A DNA stretch of 64,000 nucleotides from Gyromitra esculenta (Eukaryota; Ascomycota; Pezizomycetes; Pezizales; Discinaceae). Positions 10,425 to 21,545 of this stretch are shown here, piece after piece. Below the pieces are notes generated by a model. That model was not told the origin of the DNA and did no database searches. It worked only from the letters and a program-made list of their open reading frames with translations. Within the stretch, counting starts at the first letter, position 1. The number at the start of each line of letters is the position of its first letter. The stretch spans positions 2,108,001 to 2,172,000 of the forward strand of contig JBCAML010000006.1 of NCBI GenBank assembly GCA_038503075.1, given 5' to 3'. The translations under genes were made by a program, and so were the position numbers.

Positions 10425-13400
10425 CTAAAAGTAGTATTGAGAGCGGCTTGGCATGTTTGCTTGGTTCTGAGCTCCTGCAGCCCTTGCATAGGCCTGAGCC
10501 AAGATGTTCTGCGACTGGATGTGAGCGTTATAGTGGGCCAAAGCTTGGCTCTCGGCGTTACTCTGCTGCTGGCGATGTTCGGCGTCGAAATCTCTCGCTC
10601 TTTCAGGGTAAGCCGGTTGCTGATATGGCGGATAGTAGCCAGCCGTAGGTTCTCCGTTTTCTCCTCTGATTTGTTGCGGGGTAGGGCGTGCTATGGGGGC
10701 AATTACATATGGCGTGCGTCCGTTATTTCCAAATTGGGAGTTGAAGCTTCGTTGCTGATGGTTCTCGTGAGCAAAAGCGCCGCTGCTGTTTACAAGATAG
10801 CTGGCCATGGGCCCAAATCTTGCAGCAGTGTCTGGATGAAATTTTCGGTTTTCAGTCATGACACCAGGTGGAAGGGTTCCGTGTCTGCCGTAAAGGCGGG
10901 GTTGGGTTTGGTCCCAGTGAGGACCTGGGATGGGACGGACGGGTTGACCTATACCAGGAATCTCAGAGTCCCTGCTCCGATACTGCTCGAAGACCTGACT
11001 TGACGAAACTCTACCGTTAAAAGAGGACTGTCTAGGGATATTAGTGTCAAGAGTATATAGAGCCTGCCCATCCATAGAAGTTAAATTGGCAATCGATGGT
11101 CCATCAAGCCCCGGAGGCCTCCGGGGAACCTGTCTATTTTCGTTCCTTGCACCCGTATCTGCTGGATTGGGATGTGCCTGTCCGCTCGGAAATCCCGCCT
11201 GTGTTTGCTGCGGCATCGCATAATAGCCAGAATTCACAGTGAACATTGACCTATCTGTCGCTCTTGGGGCCGTTGCAGGAGCATTACGATACAGTTCAGG
11301 AACGCGTTCTGGAGGAGCATAGATTGGCCTGGTATAAGTGTAAAAAGGACTATTCGACGATTCTGGTAGATGGGAACCGTTTTTATTACTCGGATACTCG
11401 ACAACCCCGGCAGATGGAGGCGGTATGGTGACAGAAACCCCGGGCGGAGCTACCGGAGTCATAACGGGCATATTGCGAAGATATGGCTGGGCCACGGCTT
11501 TTTCATGACCGGGAAGATAAGTAGGTTGGGCCTGTGGCTCAAAAGGGTTCAACTGACCCATCATCATCTGCTGTTGGACAGAAGCGGTAGATGGATATAC
11601 GCCCTGTCTCTGTGGTTGTACTGGCTCAACTGGACTCTGTTGGAGGGAGCTTGTAGCTAAAGATCCTGGCTGAAACTGTTTTGCCAATCCAGAGAACTGG
11701 AAAGTATGGGTTTGACCGTTTCTATTCTGCATCTGCTGCGGCATTTGATGAGCTGGCACATCTCTAGATAATTGTGGAACCCTAGCGTCCATCAACGATC
11801 CCCGCATCGCTCCCTGGTCAATCGCTGACATCAGTTCGTTCCGCGGAATTGAGGGCCTCTGTACAGCTCCATGCTCAAGTACTGGCATCAGTCCATTTTG
11901 TAGAAGTGCAGGCCTCTGGCTACCCTGCGAACACAAGGCAGGGAACGTCACAGTTGAACACCCTTCGTCAACAGAAAAGCTAATCTTGGGTCGATGCATA
12001 TAGTGATATAGAGCGTAAGCTCTCTGCATATTCTGATCCATAAGACGCCATAGCGCACGTTTCCGCTGACCCATATGGGGGAATCGTATTGGCTCAACAT
12101 CGTATTTTCCTCGACCACCATCGCCGCTACCGGCACCGCCGCTTGTGCGACTGCCTACACGGGCTTTCTTGAATTTAATGGCGCGTTCGCGGCGGCGGAC
12201 TTGGACAGGAGGGGTTTTTGGACGGAAGTATTCTATTTCTTTACGTGGGTCCGTTAGTAGAGGTCTCGTAGAAAAGGGGATAGATGGAAGTGGGGAATAT
12301 AAGTAAAGGGCTAAAGTACCTGAGTCGAATGGAGTCAACCATCCTTGACGGCCAAATTCGCCCCAAGTCTTTAGATACCGCTTACAATCGAAATTTGTAA
12401 ACTCAAAGTCCCTACCAACGGTAATCCAGCCAGGACGCTCATCACCTGGCTTGGCAAAGAGATGCAGTCTGCGTTGGCCGAGTGAGAAGTTCTCGATGAT
12501 GAGCGAAAGTAGCGAGCTTATAGGCGCAGTTGCGCTATCACTAACCATGACATCCGTATTGGCATTACAATGAATCAGATGAGAGTCAAAAGTTCTATCC
12601 ACACCCAACAGTTAGTGAGAACGCATCAGCTACAACAGAACCATCGAATTCAAACCTCTTGGCAGAGCCTTTACAGCCCATAAGACACCACTCAACAGCA
12701 TTACGAAAAGTCCCAGCACAGCCAGCATCCTTCTTCTCATCATCTTCCTGATCGGTATCCGGAACTCGGCTCCAAACAGCACCGGTTTTCATCCACCCGA
12801 TGCATTCGACTTTTCTAAACCCCCAACTCCCCAGGATACGTCTTCCCTGAACTAAGTTTTCAGTAGGTCCAACCCAAAGAAAAACCCATCCCGGGCGCCC
12901 AGCAAGGCTTTCCATCGGCAGGGTATTGATATCTCTTCGGACAGAACCAAATCTAACGCTTTTCCTATGTCCATAGCCAGTGTCCGGTACAAGTCTCGAG
13001 CAACCACTGCCCAAAGCAGGTGTTTTCTCGGACAAGTTCAGGCTAGAAATATCTAGCCCATAAGGAGAAGCATCAGCAGTAAGAGTAACAGCAACATTAG
13101 TCAAATCCACCAAAATGACATCAAAGTGGGGAGCGTAGGGATCAAAGCGACGTTCTGGCGGCTGCTGGCTACCGAGCTTGGAAGATGATGGAGTGTTAGT
13201 TGGCTGAGAAGACGGTGGGCTAGCATCGCCGCAGGCTTCCAGTACTCTAATGATTGAGGTAAGGTCGACTTCATCCCAGCGAACAGTAAGGGGAGGATGA
13301 GCATCGTGCTGGAATTGTTCGCGCTTCATACGGTTGAAGTGGCGGAGACGGCCGTAACCTTGGGTTGGATTCTGGGGATTGAGGACTCTGTTGGCAGGAG

Positions 13401-13440
13401 AAGACACGGCGCTATGTGCTTGTGGATTTTCGAGGTCCAT
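10425..13440 (-). CDS. KAR4: Kar4/METTL14-like MT-A70 family protein with long Pro/Gln-rich tail
   Basis: Two exons, 12656-13440 and 10425-12594; a 61-nt intron (12595-12655) with branch site CTAAC. Product 984 aa. Kar4 and METTL14 are non-catalytic partners in the mRNA N6-adenosine methylation complex; yeast Kar4 also acts in mating and meiosis. The methyltransferase fold spans about residues 75-390: FDVILVDLTN, then WVFLWVGP, ILGSWGFRKVE, GWMKTG, and after the join KGSAKRTFDSHLIHCN and LGQRRLHLFAKPGDERPGW. Only the join at AG|GTTTGA restores the family spacing across KG...HLIH. The catalytic DPPW of METTL3 is absent, and even the EPPL of METTL14 is replaced by DLTN. The last 550-600 residues are disordered and rich in Pro, Gln, Asn and Tyr; this is far longer than yeast Kar4. 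The start is the ATG at 13438-13440 in good context (AAAATGG); the frame stays open upstream but has no ATG there. Confidence 0.85.
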
Positions 13441-15332
13441 TTTGATGAATTTCAGTGTGAAGTGGCTGTGATTATTGCAAGCGTCGAGCAATGGGCAAAT
13501 ATTCTCTGGAACTGCAATCACAGTTGTGGCTCTTCAGTCCGTGAAGACCAAAAAGGGGACAACTTCTGCTGGTTTGCAGCCAGACGAGGTGAAAAGGGAA
13601 GGAAGAAGGAAGGAAGAGTGGAGGGATTTCACGGCCAAGTACTGCTTTTATGGAGGGATCATTGACTTGCAACTGCAATCAATGGAATAGAATTGGATTG
13701 GATTCAGTAAAAGTTAGCGTCATTTGTCTTTAGCCGGATAATGTAGACTAAACATTGCACAAGAGACGCTAAAAGGTCTGAAACAGATTCCAAAGCGGGC
13801 AGCGTGTTTCTGGGAGAGAGCTTACTATAGGTGGGCATTGTATTAAGATCATGGTCTGTCTGTAATTACATACAGTTACATGGTGTAAACTATCTCTGAT
13901 GTTCGAGATGTTTCCCGATGCTTACTTGCCGTGGATATTGCTGTAGAGGGTTCTAGGTCTTTTGCGATGAACTTTGGGCCACGTAGATGACTGAAGACAG
14001 GCTTTTATCTTATGTACGTATTCTATCTCCTCTGCTTTACTAACAGGGTAGGGCGCCAACTAGCCAATATTAGACTTGCTTTCAGAGTTTAAGGTGTTAA
14101 GAATCGACATAAACGCCCACCGCCAACTTCAAACCAAATGCGAAGACAATTTGGAAAAACAGAGCCATTGCCTCTAAAAGCCTAAGGAGCCTGTTCACGA
14201 ACTCTAACCAGCACCAGCAAACCGGCCGAGAGCAGAGGAAGGTCCAAAGCAAACCAACTCCAAACGACATAGATGTCAGACACCCAATCATCGCGCCATG
14301 GGCAATGAAAGGTAAGTTGGCTAAATAAAAGAAACAGACGAAGGAAATGGTCACCCGTGAGCAGAAGTATACAGGATAGCGGTATCTTACGGCTTTAGTA
14401 CAGTTGTAACAATCCTACTGTATCACTCGCTGGTTTTTTTTATCCTAGACGTCACCCAAAGAAAGACGTTTGCCATACACGGCAGGCGATATTTATAGGT
14501 AGAGATCCAGATAGTACAGGATAGCACGGAGTGGCTAGGGCTTACCCTACCAAATATATTTTCTTGGCGTTCCTTGGCGCAGAGATTGGGGTACATAGGA
14601 AGGGTGAGTGCCAAACAGTTTAGCTGGGCTTTTGTTATTACAAATATGCACACAGATATGGGATCAATGTACAGGTGCGTTATAGCCACGAGTAAAGGGC
14701 TTGCATGCATGCCGATGAACTCTGCGGAGTTTCGTCTTCACTTCACCAGCAGGGCTTTCGACTAAACCAAACGCTCTGCTATTAGAAGGCCCTAGGTCGA
14801 GGAACAGGTATCACTGAGATATAACAGTCGCAAGTAATAGTCTGGTTTATATGCGTATGGCTGAGAGCTAGCTGGAGAGAGTCTTGGTCTGTGGTCTCAC
14901 CTGGTATATCACTGACATCTCGCTGCGCTGTGTGCTCTGCTTGGTTTGAGTGAGCCTTCTGCAGGTATTTAGTCGGAGTGTCATCGTGTGAGATGTTAAT
15001 AGCTACTGGAGACTCTGGATCACGTATTCGAACTCGGTCTAAACTACATAGTATACACTCCTAACAAGTACTGAGTGCAATTGAACGCCCTGAGCCTGTT
15101 ATACAGCTGCTACTATGCTCTACCAATTTGTCTCCATCCTTAACTGTAACTCAGCTATTAATTCCTCCATCCAACTATTACCAGCTTCAGTTGGGTTGGG
15201 ATGGAGGACGATATCTCATCCCACCACAAGCATGAATAAACTCAGCCAATCACCGCACTGCCGGGTAACCGCGCCCCACCACATTAAATTACCCCCCCCC
15301 CGGCCGGCCTCACCCCCATCACTCAATTCGCA
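13441..15332. other. Divergent intergenic region between KAR4 and DHODH
   Basis: 1.9 kb holding both promoters. No ORF with a recognisable product; the ORFs at 14097-14354 and 14423-14710 have no family features. A poly-C run followed by GGCCGGCC lies just upstream of the DHODH start at about 15291-15308. No inverted-repeat element was seen. Confidence 0.5.
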
Positions 15333-16751
15333 ATGTCCCTCCTCCGGCCATTCTCTCCGCTCCCCCGCCTACTCCGCCCCTCCCAAATCCTCAACTCCCC
15401 GTTCCATCGCCGCTTCGAATCCACATCCGCAGCGAATCTCCGCCGCCCCGGCAACAAGCTCCGGAACGCCATTATCGGCAGTGCAGCCGCCGGCGCAGTC
15501 GCATTCTCATACTACTACCTCACAGACACCCGTTCCGCGATCCACCGCTACCAAGTCGTGCCCTTCCTGCGTTGGATCTACAACGGCGATGACATCCCGC
15601 GCTCTCAAGGCGGCCGCGGCGACGGTGCCGAAAAAGCACACGAAATCGGGCTGAAAGCGCTCCGCGGGCTGCACGCCGCCGGGATCCCGCTGCGAGAGCG
15701 GGGAGAACACGAATACCTCGACGCTGAAGGAATGGGAGTGGAGCTATTCGGACACTACCTAAAGACCCCGCTCGCCATCTCCGCCGGCCTCGACAAGCAC
15801 GCAGAATGCATAGACCCGCTGTTTGCGCTCTCCCCTGCCATATCGCTGCTTGAGATCGGCTGCATCACGCCCCGCGCCCAGGTCGGGAATCCGAAGCCGC
15901 GCATGTTCAGACTCCCGACTTCCGGAAGCCTCATAAACCGGTACGGCTTCAACTCTGTGGGCGCTGACGTCGCCGCCATACGGCTGCGGGACAGAGTGCG
16001 ACGATACGCGCTCGCGCACTCCCTGGCCGAGCAAGACGTCCTCGACTCCGCTGACATCCCGGCAAGTCTCTGGCCGAACCGGCTGCTCGCGGTGCAGATC
16101 GGTAAGAACAAAGACACCCCCGAGACGGACATGGATGCGGTGAAACGCGATTATGTAGAGTGCGTGGAGAAGCTTGGTAAGTACGCGGACATCATCGTCG
16201 TGAACGTGTCCTCCCCCAACACGCCCGGCCTGCGCTCGCTGCAGAAACGGGAGAGTCTGCAGAACCTGTTATCGGCGGTCGTGGCTGCAGCGGATAAGGC
16301 GGAGCGGAGACGGAAGCCGAAGGTCGTGGTGAAAGTATCGCCGGACAGCGACAGCCCCGACGATATCCGGGATATATCTGCAGCCATCGTAGGCTCTGGG
16401 GTGGCGGGAGTGATCGTCGCCAACACGACCGTCAAGCGGCCGTCGCGGATTATGGAGTCCCCGCAGACTACGGAGGAGGAAAAAAGGATTGCGAAGCAGG
16501 AGATAGGGGGGCTGTCAGGGCCGGCGTTGTTGCCGAAGACGCTGCAGCTTGTGGAGGCTTTTTCGAAGGAGTTGGGTGGTAGGGCGGTGGTGTTTGCGTC
16601 TGGTGGGATTATGAATGGGCGGGATGCGCAGGAGGCACGCAGAAGGGGGGCCAAGATCGTTATGGGGTATACTGGGATGGTCTATGACGGTGTGGGCTTT
16701 TGGGGGAGGATGGCGGGGGAGATGAAGAGGTTGTTGGAGAAGAGGGATTGA
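15333..16751 (+). CDS. URA9: Dihydroorotate dehydrogenase, class 2, mitochondrial
   Basis: Intronless gene of 472 aa. It oxidises dihydroorotate to orotate in pyrimidine synthesis and passes electrons to ubiquinone at the mitochondrial inner membrane. Residues 1-45 form an Arg/Ser-rich targeting peptide; 47-66 (IIGSAAAGAVAFSYYYLTD) is the single membrane anchor of class 2 enzymes. FMN and substrate motifs follow: SAGLDKHAE, LEIGCITPRAQVGNPKPR, NRYGFNSVGAD, then NVSSPNTPGLR with the class 2 catalytic Ser, KVSPDSD, VANTTVKRP, GGLSGPALLP and ASGGIMNGRDA near the end. Length agrees with fungal class 2 enzymes. The 5' half is clearly more GC-rich, with a bias to C-ending codons, than the neighbours. 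The symbol follows the Ura9 name used for fungal class 2 enzymes. Confidence 0.95.
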   Translation: MSLLRPFSPLPRLLRPSQILNSPFHRRFESTSAANLRRPGNKLRNAIIGSAAAGAVAFSYYYLTDTRSAIHRYQVVPFLRWIYNGDDIPRSQGGRGDGAEKAHEIGLKALRGLHAAGIPLRERGEHEYLDAEGMGVELFGHYLKTPLAISAGLDKHAECIDPLFALSPAISLLEIGCITPRAQVGNPKPRMFRLPTSGSLINRYGFNSVGADVAAIRLRDRVRRYALAHSLAEQDVLDSADIPASLWPNRLLAVQIGKNKDTPETDMDAVKRDYVECVEKLGKYADIIVVNVSSPNTPGLRSLQKRESLQNLLSAVVAAADKAERRRKPKVVVKVSPDSDSPDDIRDISAAIVGSGVAGVIVANTTVKRPSRIMESPQTTEEEKRIAKQEIGGLSGPALLPKTLQLVEAFSKELGGRAVVFASGGIMNGRDAQEARRRGAKIVMGYTGMVYDGVGFWGRMAGEMKRLLEKRD

Positions 16752-18238
16752 TGTAGCAGAGTGCTGCAGGCAGAGGGTGTTGTAGAATAGGTTTAGGTTT
16801 GTTTACAGGTGGGCGTGAGAGGGAGTCTTTGGTGTGTAGATTGTGGGAGCAGTGATTATCTCCAATACAACTACTAGTCCTAGCAAATATCCAAAAACAT
16901 GTAATATTACAGGAAGATGAAATACCTCTCCAGCTAGATAAGAATTATCAGAGAAATCATTGACCGAGTGATAAACTGTGAGTTTACCTAGTGGTCGCAT
17001 TTTCTAGTACTTACCCCAAGCCACGGCAATTATTAGCACGCAGCGTGGCATTAGTAGGCTTTAGCTAGCTTCTCAACTACAAGGATATAGCTTATTGACA
17101 TCTGTTACAAGAAACCCAGTATTTCCCTCGCACGTTTGAACAGTACGCCTCGTAGAGGGCAGAAGCACACTCTTCCAAGCCGAGGGACCCAAAGATGACC
17201 CCTCCACCTTATTCCTCTCCGCCAAAAAAATGAATGACTGTCGTTTCAAAGAACGACATCCTCGGAGACAATAAGTTTAACGTTTCAGCAGATAAAGATG
17301 TAGAGATCTTAGTGGACGACGTGTCCCCACCGCCCCAGCACTTCATCCCGCACGTAGCCTCCCCGGCCAAAGCAGTATTCCCTGCTAAGAAACGTCTCTC
17401 TACGTCTACGTTCTTCACGAATGTACGGATTAATTGGAACGAGGTTATTGCAAGACATAGGTATACGCTTAGTATTTATGAGCGAAACGCAAGGGGGCGT
17501 AGCATTAGCTACTGCATGATGTCACTGTCACAAGATCTATTATTTAGTGAACCAAAATTTAACAATCCTCCGCTGTTTTTCTTCAGGCGAACGAAAGATT
17601 TTAGACTCTGCAGAGCGGGATTCGGAAAGCTTATATCATGGATATAGTTAGTATTCGAGATATTCACGAATTTTTTTTTGGGAAATCTGGAGTGAGAGAG
17701 AGATTGAGACGTAAGTAAAAGCGGACTATGTACAGTAGATTTTTTTTCGTGAGCAGGGTCTAGCTGTAGTTAAATGTATTGCCCATCTAGCGTTGTACCA
17801 GTCCTGTTCTATCTTTTCAGCTAACCAGAGGTGGGTAAACTGCGGCTTCTAGGACGCATGTCAGGTATTGTCCCAGTAGCTTGTAGTGATCTGACGGCGA
17901 AATTATCGGCTTGGTGGATTGTTTAGCTGTTCATCGAGTAGAAGAAAAATAGACTTTATAAAATCTAAGCTTTTCCGTGCATCGCATTGAAATTTAGGAT
18001 TGCTAGAAAGGGAAGTTTGAGGCGGTTGAAACACTTTTTAAACGGTCATAGAGAGCTTGTAATATATCTCTACACATCTTTAGAATGGTGCGTACAATGT
18101 TTCCCGAGCGTATCGCAGCTTAGTACCGCAGATACGTCGACTCCTCTAGCTATACAAACCAACTAACCGTCTAGAGAACCGAAAAGCCACCATATCGCAC
18201 CAAAACCACATCTTGCATGACTTTCGCATCCCAATTAC
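16752..18238. other. Intergenic region with no convincing gene
   Basis: 1.5 kb. The longest frame, 17234-17647 plus (137 codons), starts with an ATG but has no domain, no family resemblance and mixed composition; I treat it as chance or a relic. A and T runs are common. No paired inverted repeat was found. Confidence 0.4.
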
Positions 18239-19671
18239 CTACCTCCCACTCCGGTTGTAAAGGAAGATATTGGGACTCCCCGGACCAATTTGCGTCAAAA
18301 TATTTCTGGTGCCACTACGTATGAGGAACTGGCGGATAGCAGCGGGCGTTCGCAGCCGGAAGAGGACCATGAAGCACGCAGCAACACCGGTAGCAAAGGC
18401 GCTAGATTGGCCGCCGCCGTGCCAGCCTCTGATCTGTGTGTCGCTCTCATTCCCAGCAGAGTGTACGAAGTAGCCAGGGGCAAACATGCTGAGAGCTGGG
18501 CCGTAGGTACTGAAATCCCATCGTTTACCATCCTGCATTGTGGCCCCGACAGTAAAGGCCTTAGCGGCGGCGGCAGGGGAGTGTGCGCTTACGTCTATGT
18601 TTCTAGACCCAGCTCGAACAATACACAGAACGCCCCTATCAAAAGCACCATTGACAGCGTCGTTTAAAGCCTGCGAAAATGGGTAATCCAGGGGAATGGT
18701 TATGACTTGTAGGGAGTTAGTAAGGGAATATAGCAGATAAATCAAGGGGATTGGGAAACGAACGAGCATTCCCGCGGCGGGCGTTTCTCACAGACCACTG
18801 GATGCCAGCTATACAATGGGCCACATTCCCATGTCCACTATCTCCCATGACTTTTACTCCCACAACCTTGGCTCTTTTGGCGGCACCAAACGTGCGACCG
18901 GCTATGTTGCCGGCAACATGGGTTCCGTTTCCGTTAGTATCCGCGTTTTGTGTGCCGGGGACGAAATTCGCGCCCCATCTAGCCCGGCCTTCGAATTCCT
19001 GGTGTGTCGTCCTGATTCCCGTGCTAAGAACGAACACTTCGACACCTTCTCCTGCACTGGCGTGGTAAACAAAACTATCGCCATGGCCCGAGCGATGGGA
19101 GATAGCACCAAGACCCCATGTTGGGATAGGTTTCTGGACTGTCTTCAAGATATTAGATATACATAGTATTTACAGAAATCTGTGCGAGGGGACCTACTAG
19201 AAAGTTACTGAGCCTTGCAGCCGTGACCTCACTCTCTTCCTCGTAGCTCTCCACCTCCTCACTCTCTGCCTCTGAGGCTTCAACACTAGTAAGGGGCGTA
19301 TATTCCTCGGTTGTCCAGGTGGTATCGTTCTCGCTATAGGCAACGTCTGCTGAGGTAAGGCTCTCATCTTCATATATAGTGGCAACCTTGTTTTGTTCAA
19401 CATAGGCAACATCGGCATGCGTGGAAATCTCGTCGATGATGGCTTTGCTGAAGGTGCCACAATATCCCTTCAGAGACCCGAGGTCAAAAAGGTGATCGTA
19501 GGGCTCCGACGAGGCGCTACTGCCGGCTGATGCTGAACAGATACTCGAAATCTTGTCACAATGTGCTTTGAAGTCGGATTCGGATGTATTTTCTTTCAGG
19601 ACGACGATATAGGAGTCTGGAATAATATCCCCAGACTTTGGTCCTCCAGAAGTCGGAATGGCTGACGACAT
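18239..19671 (-). CDS. Subtilisin/proteinase-K-like protein lacking catalytic residues (predicted pseudoprotease)
   Basis: Three exons: 19209-19671, 18764-19138, 18239-18705; 434 aa with no stop or frameshift. The layout is that of S8A proteases: an inhibitor I9 prodomain (DSYIVVLKENTSESDF, residues about 18-110), an acidic Glu/Ser stretch, then the catalytic fold from WGLGAISHR. The active site is altered. The usual DTG at the Asp site reads STG (FVLSTGIRTTHQEFEGRA; AGC codon near 19032). The His is kept in NGNGTHVAGN, but the preceding GHG is lost. The oxyanion-hole AGN reads AGS (VRAGSRNID). The GTSMA motif around the Ser is GQSSA, Ser possibly kept. No signal peptide is visible. Exon 1 could also end at a second donor (19196), changing only a few residues at the junction. 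Both introns have good branch sites; the second has TTACTAAC. The fold is certain; loss of activity is inferred. Confidence 0.82.
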
Positions 19672-21407
19672 CTTACAGTTGATGGAGAAAAAGTGCGTTT
19701 GGGGAAGTGGGAAGAAGTTCGAATGGTAATAGGATAGTAGTAATTGTCTAGCGGGGTCAGAATGAATTGAGGTGGTTGAAAGATGGCAGATATCCTCTTA
19801 CTTATGTACAAAATTTCAAAGCGGGCAAAAGATGCATCCAAACCAGCTATGACAAGCTTAAAAACATTCAGTTGGTAATGTTCCCAGGTATTGGTACTGT
19901 TAGCTACACCACAAGGGTACAAACTGTCACTCAAGTCTCCCATGGCAGTGTAGATGTGTATATCGGTAATATGCTGAGGGCTGAACGCCATTTTTTGCGA
20001 ATAAGGAACTGAAACTACCATATCAGATTTTTTTTACGTACTAGATGCTTGCCTCGCCGCTTTGTTTCATTTCTATAAAATGCAAAGATTACTCGAGTTG
20101 GGTTTCTGCACTCCCCATTTGCCCCCGCTGTAAATGCATACACGATCAATTCTTGGAAAAACATTTTTCTTTTTCCAAACTAAAATTGATATTCCGATCC
20201 CCTCACAATTTACCTTGCTCATTGACTCTCCCCTACACGCCGTCAGGTCAGAAACAAGGGGCCCACATCTCGCTACCGTCTCACCGGAACTCCGGCAGAA
20301 AAGCCATACCACCGATATAGTTCCAAACTTTCGCAGATTTGAGACTAAGGTTGTCGATCGTGCGCAGCTCCGCGTAGTCCCATAGGTTCCTGCTGCACCT
20401 TCACCCCGCTTTTTTCACCCCGCTCTTCCTCGTACATGACACCATAATTGAATTTGAATTAGCCCAGAAGACAGTGTTCTCCTATCGATTGAGTAATGAG
20501 TATTTCGATAGTTGATTGTTGAGCGTCCGTGGCACTTCGTTGCATTGCGATACTCCAAGATCTGCAGCAGCGCTGTGATTGGCGATTGGGTGATCGCCGT
20601 GGGTTCCCAGAACCCGAAGGGACGCATTCAAAAAAAGAATCGATTGAACGTTATTTACGTACATAATATGCATAGATATACCTCGAGAAACACTAAATAT
20701 ACCCATACAGTATTGTGAGGGTGTGGTGTGGGATGGACAGTTTCAGAGATACGATGGCAAGATATAAGAACCGCGGGAAAGAAGTGGCCGCTTCAAAGGC
20801 ACGGCAGAATGCTCTACCGTACGGACGTGAGAAAACAGCCCGAGTGGATGTCCGAATGCTGGTCAGGGTAGCGCGGCAGGTAGGGGTGGCCCACAATATT
20901 AGAAATCGGCTAGCCAGCCATATAGCAGTTAATTCCAAAGTTGCCAACGAGAAAAGAGAGTAAAATCTAGCCCCAATCAGAGGGGGGAGGCAACTTTGAC
21001 AGACTATGAGATCTGCTGCTATTGGGATTTGATACTGTTTTCATTGCTAGAAATCATAATCCTACCGCGCAGCCCTGGCTGACTAGCATTCGAACATCCG
21101 TCCGGACTGTTCTCTCGAGTCTGTACGGTATTATACGCGTGCGTCAAGATAACTGACATCCTAAACCCTAAACCCTCCATCGTTGAATGCTGTTGCTATG
21201 TGAATGATTATTCATGATGCTTGTCAGAAATCCAACTTGCGGAGGCAGGAAGGGGAGAGTAACAGTCGTAGATTTGTGGCCGAGAGGGAGGAATAGCTCA
21301 TGTACACAGAATCCTGTTTTGAGCGTGTATCCATAATTTCCTCGCGTGTCCTTCCTGCTCACTCCATGAGCAGCCGGCATTGCTGTAGTTCTGTACACAA
21401 TTCATGC
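19672..21407. other. Intergenic region upstream of the pseudoprotease gene
   Basis: 1.7 kb with no recognised gene. The ORF at 20715-20963 plus is short and basic, without a family signature. A double CCCTAAA motif is at 21160-21176. The region between 20000 and 20450 has alternating AT-rich and C-rich tracts but no clear structure. Confidence 0.4.
21160..21176. repeat. Interstitial telomere-like motif CCTAAACCCTAAACCCT
   Basis: Two and a half CCCTAAA units inside a gene-poor stretch. The unit here is seven bases (CCCTAAA), not the TTAGGG hexamer typical of fungal telomeres. It may be a chance motif or a repair scar. Confidence 0.5.
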
Positions 21408-21545
21408 TACTCGGGGCAGGCATAAATAACCCGAGGATAGTTCTAGCTGATAGCGGTTTTTGATTCGCCCGAGCCTAGCACATTGATGGATCGATTGGTC
21501 GACTCGCACTTGCGTGTTCAGGTTCTCCACGCCTGTCCCGGATAC
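21408..21545. mobile_element. MITE-A copy 1 (degenerate)
   Basis: Left end TACTCGGGGCAGGCAT pairs with right end CCACGCCTGTCCCGGATA in inverted orientation, next to CAGGTTCTCC. The inner part (CACATTGATGGATCGATTGG) matches copy 2 (CACATTAACGGATTGGCTGG), so the copies share their core as well as their ends. No coding capacity. Confidence 0.65.

Noticed and set aside
12595..12655. A shorter 39-nt intron (GTAGCT...GATAG) in the Kar4-like gene.
   Set aside because: It breaks the downstream reading frame; the 61-nt intron keeps the frame and the family spacing exactly.
15115..15654. 179-codon plus-strand ORF overlapping the start of DHODH.
   Set aside because: It is a shadow frame of the GC-rich DHODH exon; its Ser/Pro-rich sequence has no family motif.
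17234..17647. 137-codon ORF with an ATG.
   Set aside because: No domain or family motif, odd composition and no splice structure; kept only as a note in the intergenic entry.
18239..19671. Calling the S8-type gene a pseudogene.
   Set aside because: All three exons are open and the introns have good splice and branch sites; only active-site residues are changed, which fits a pseudoprotease better.
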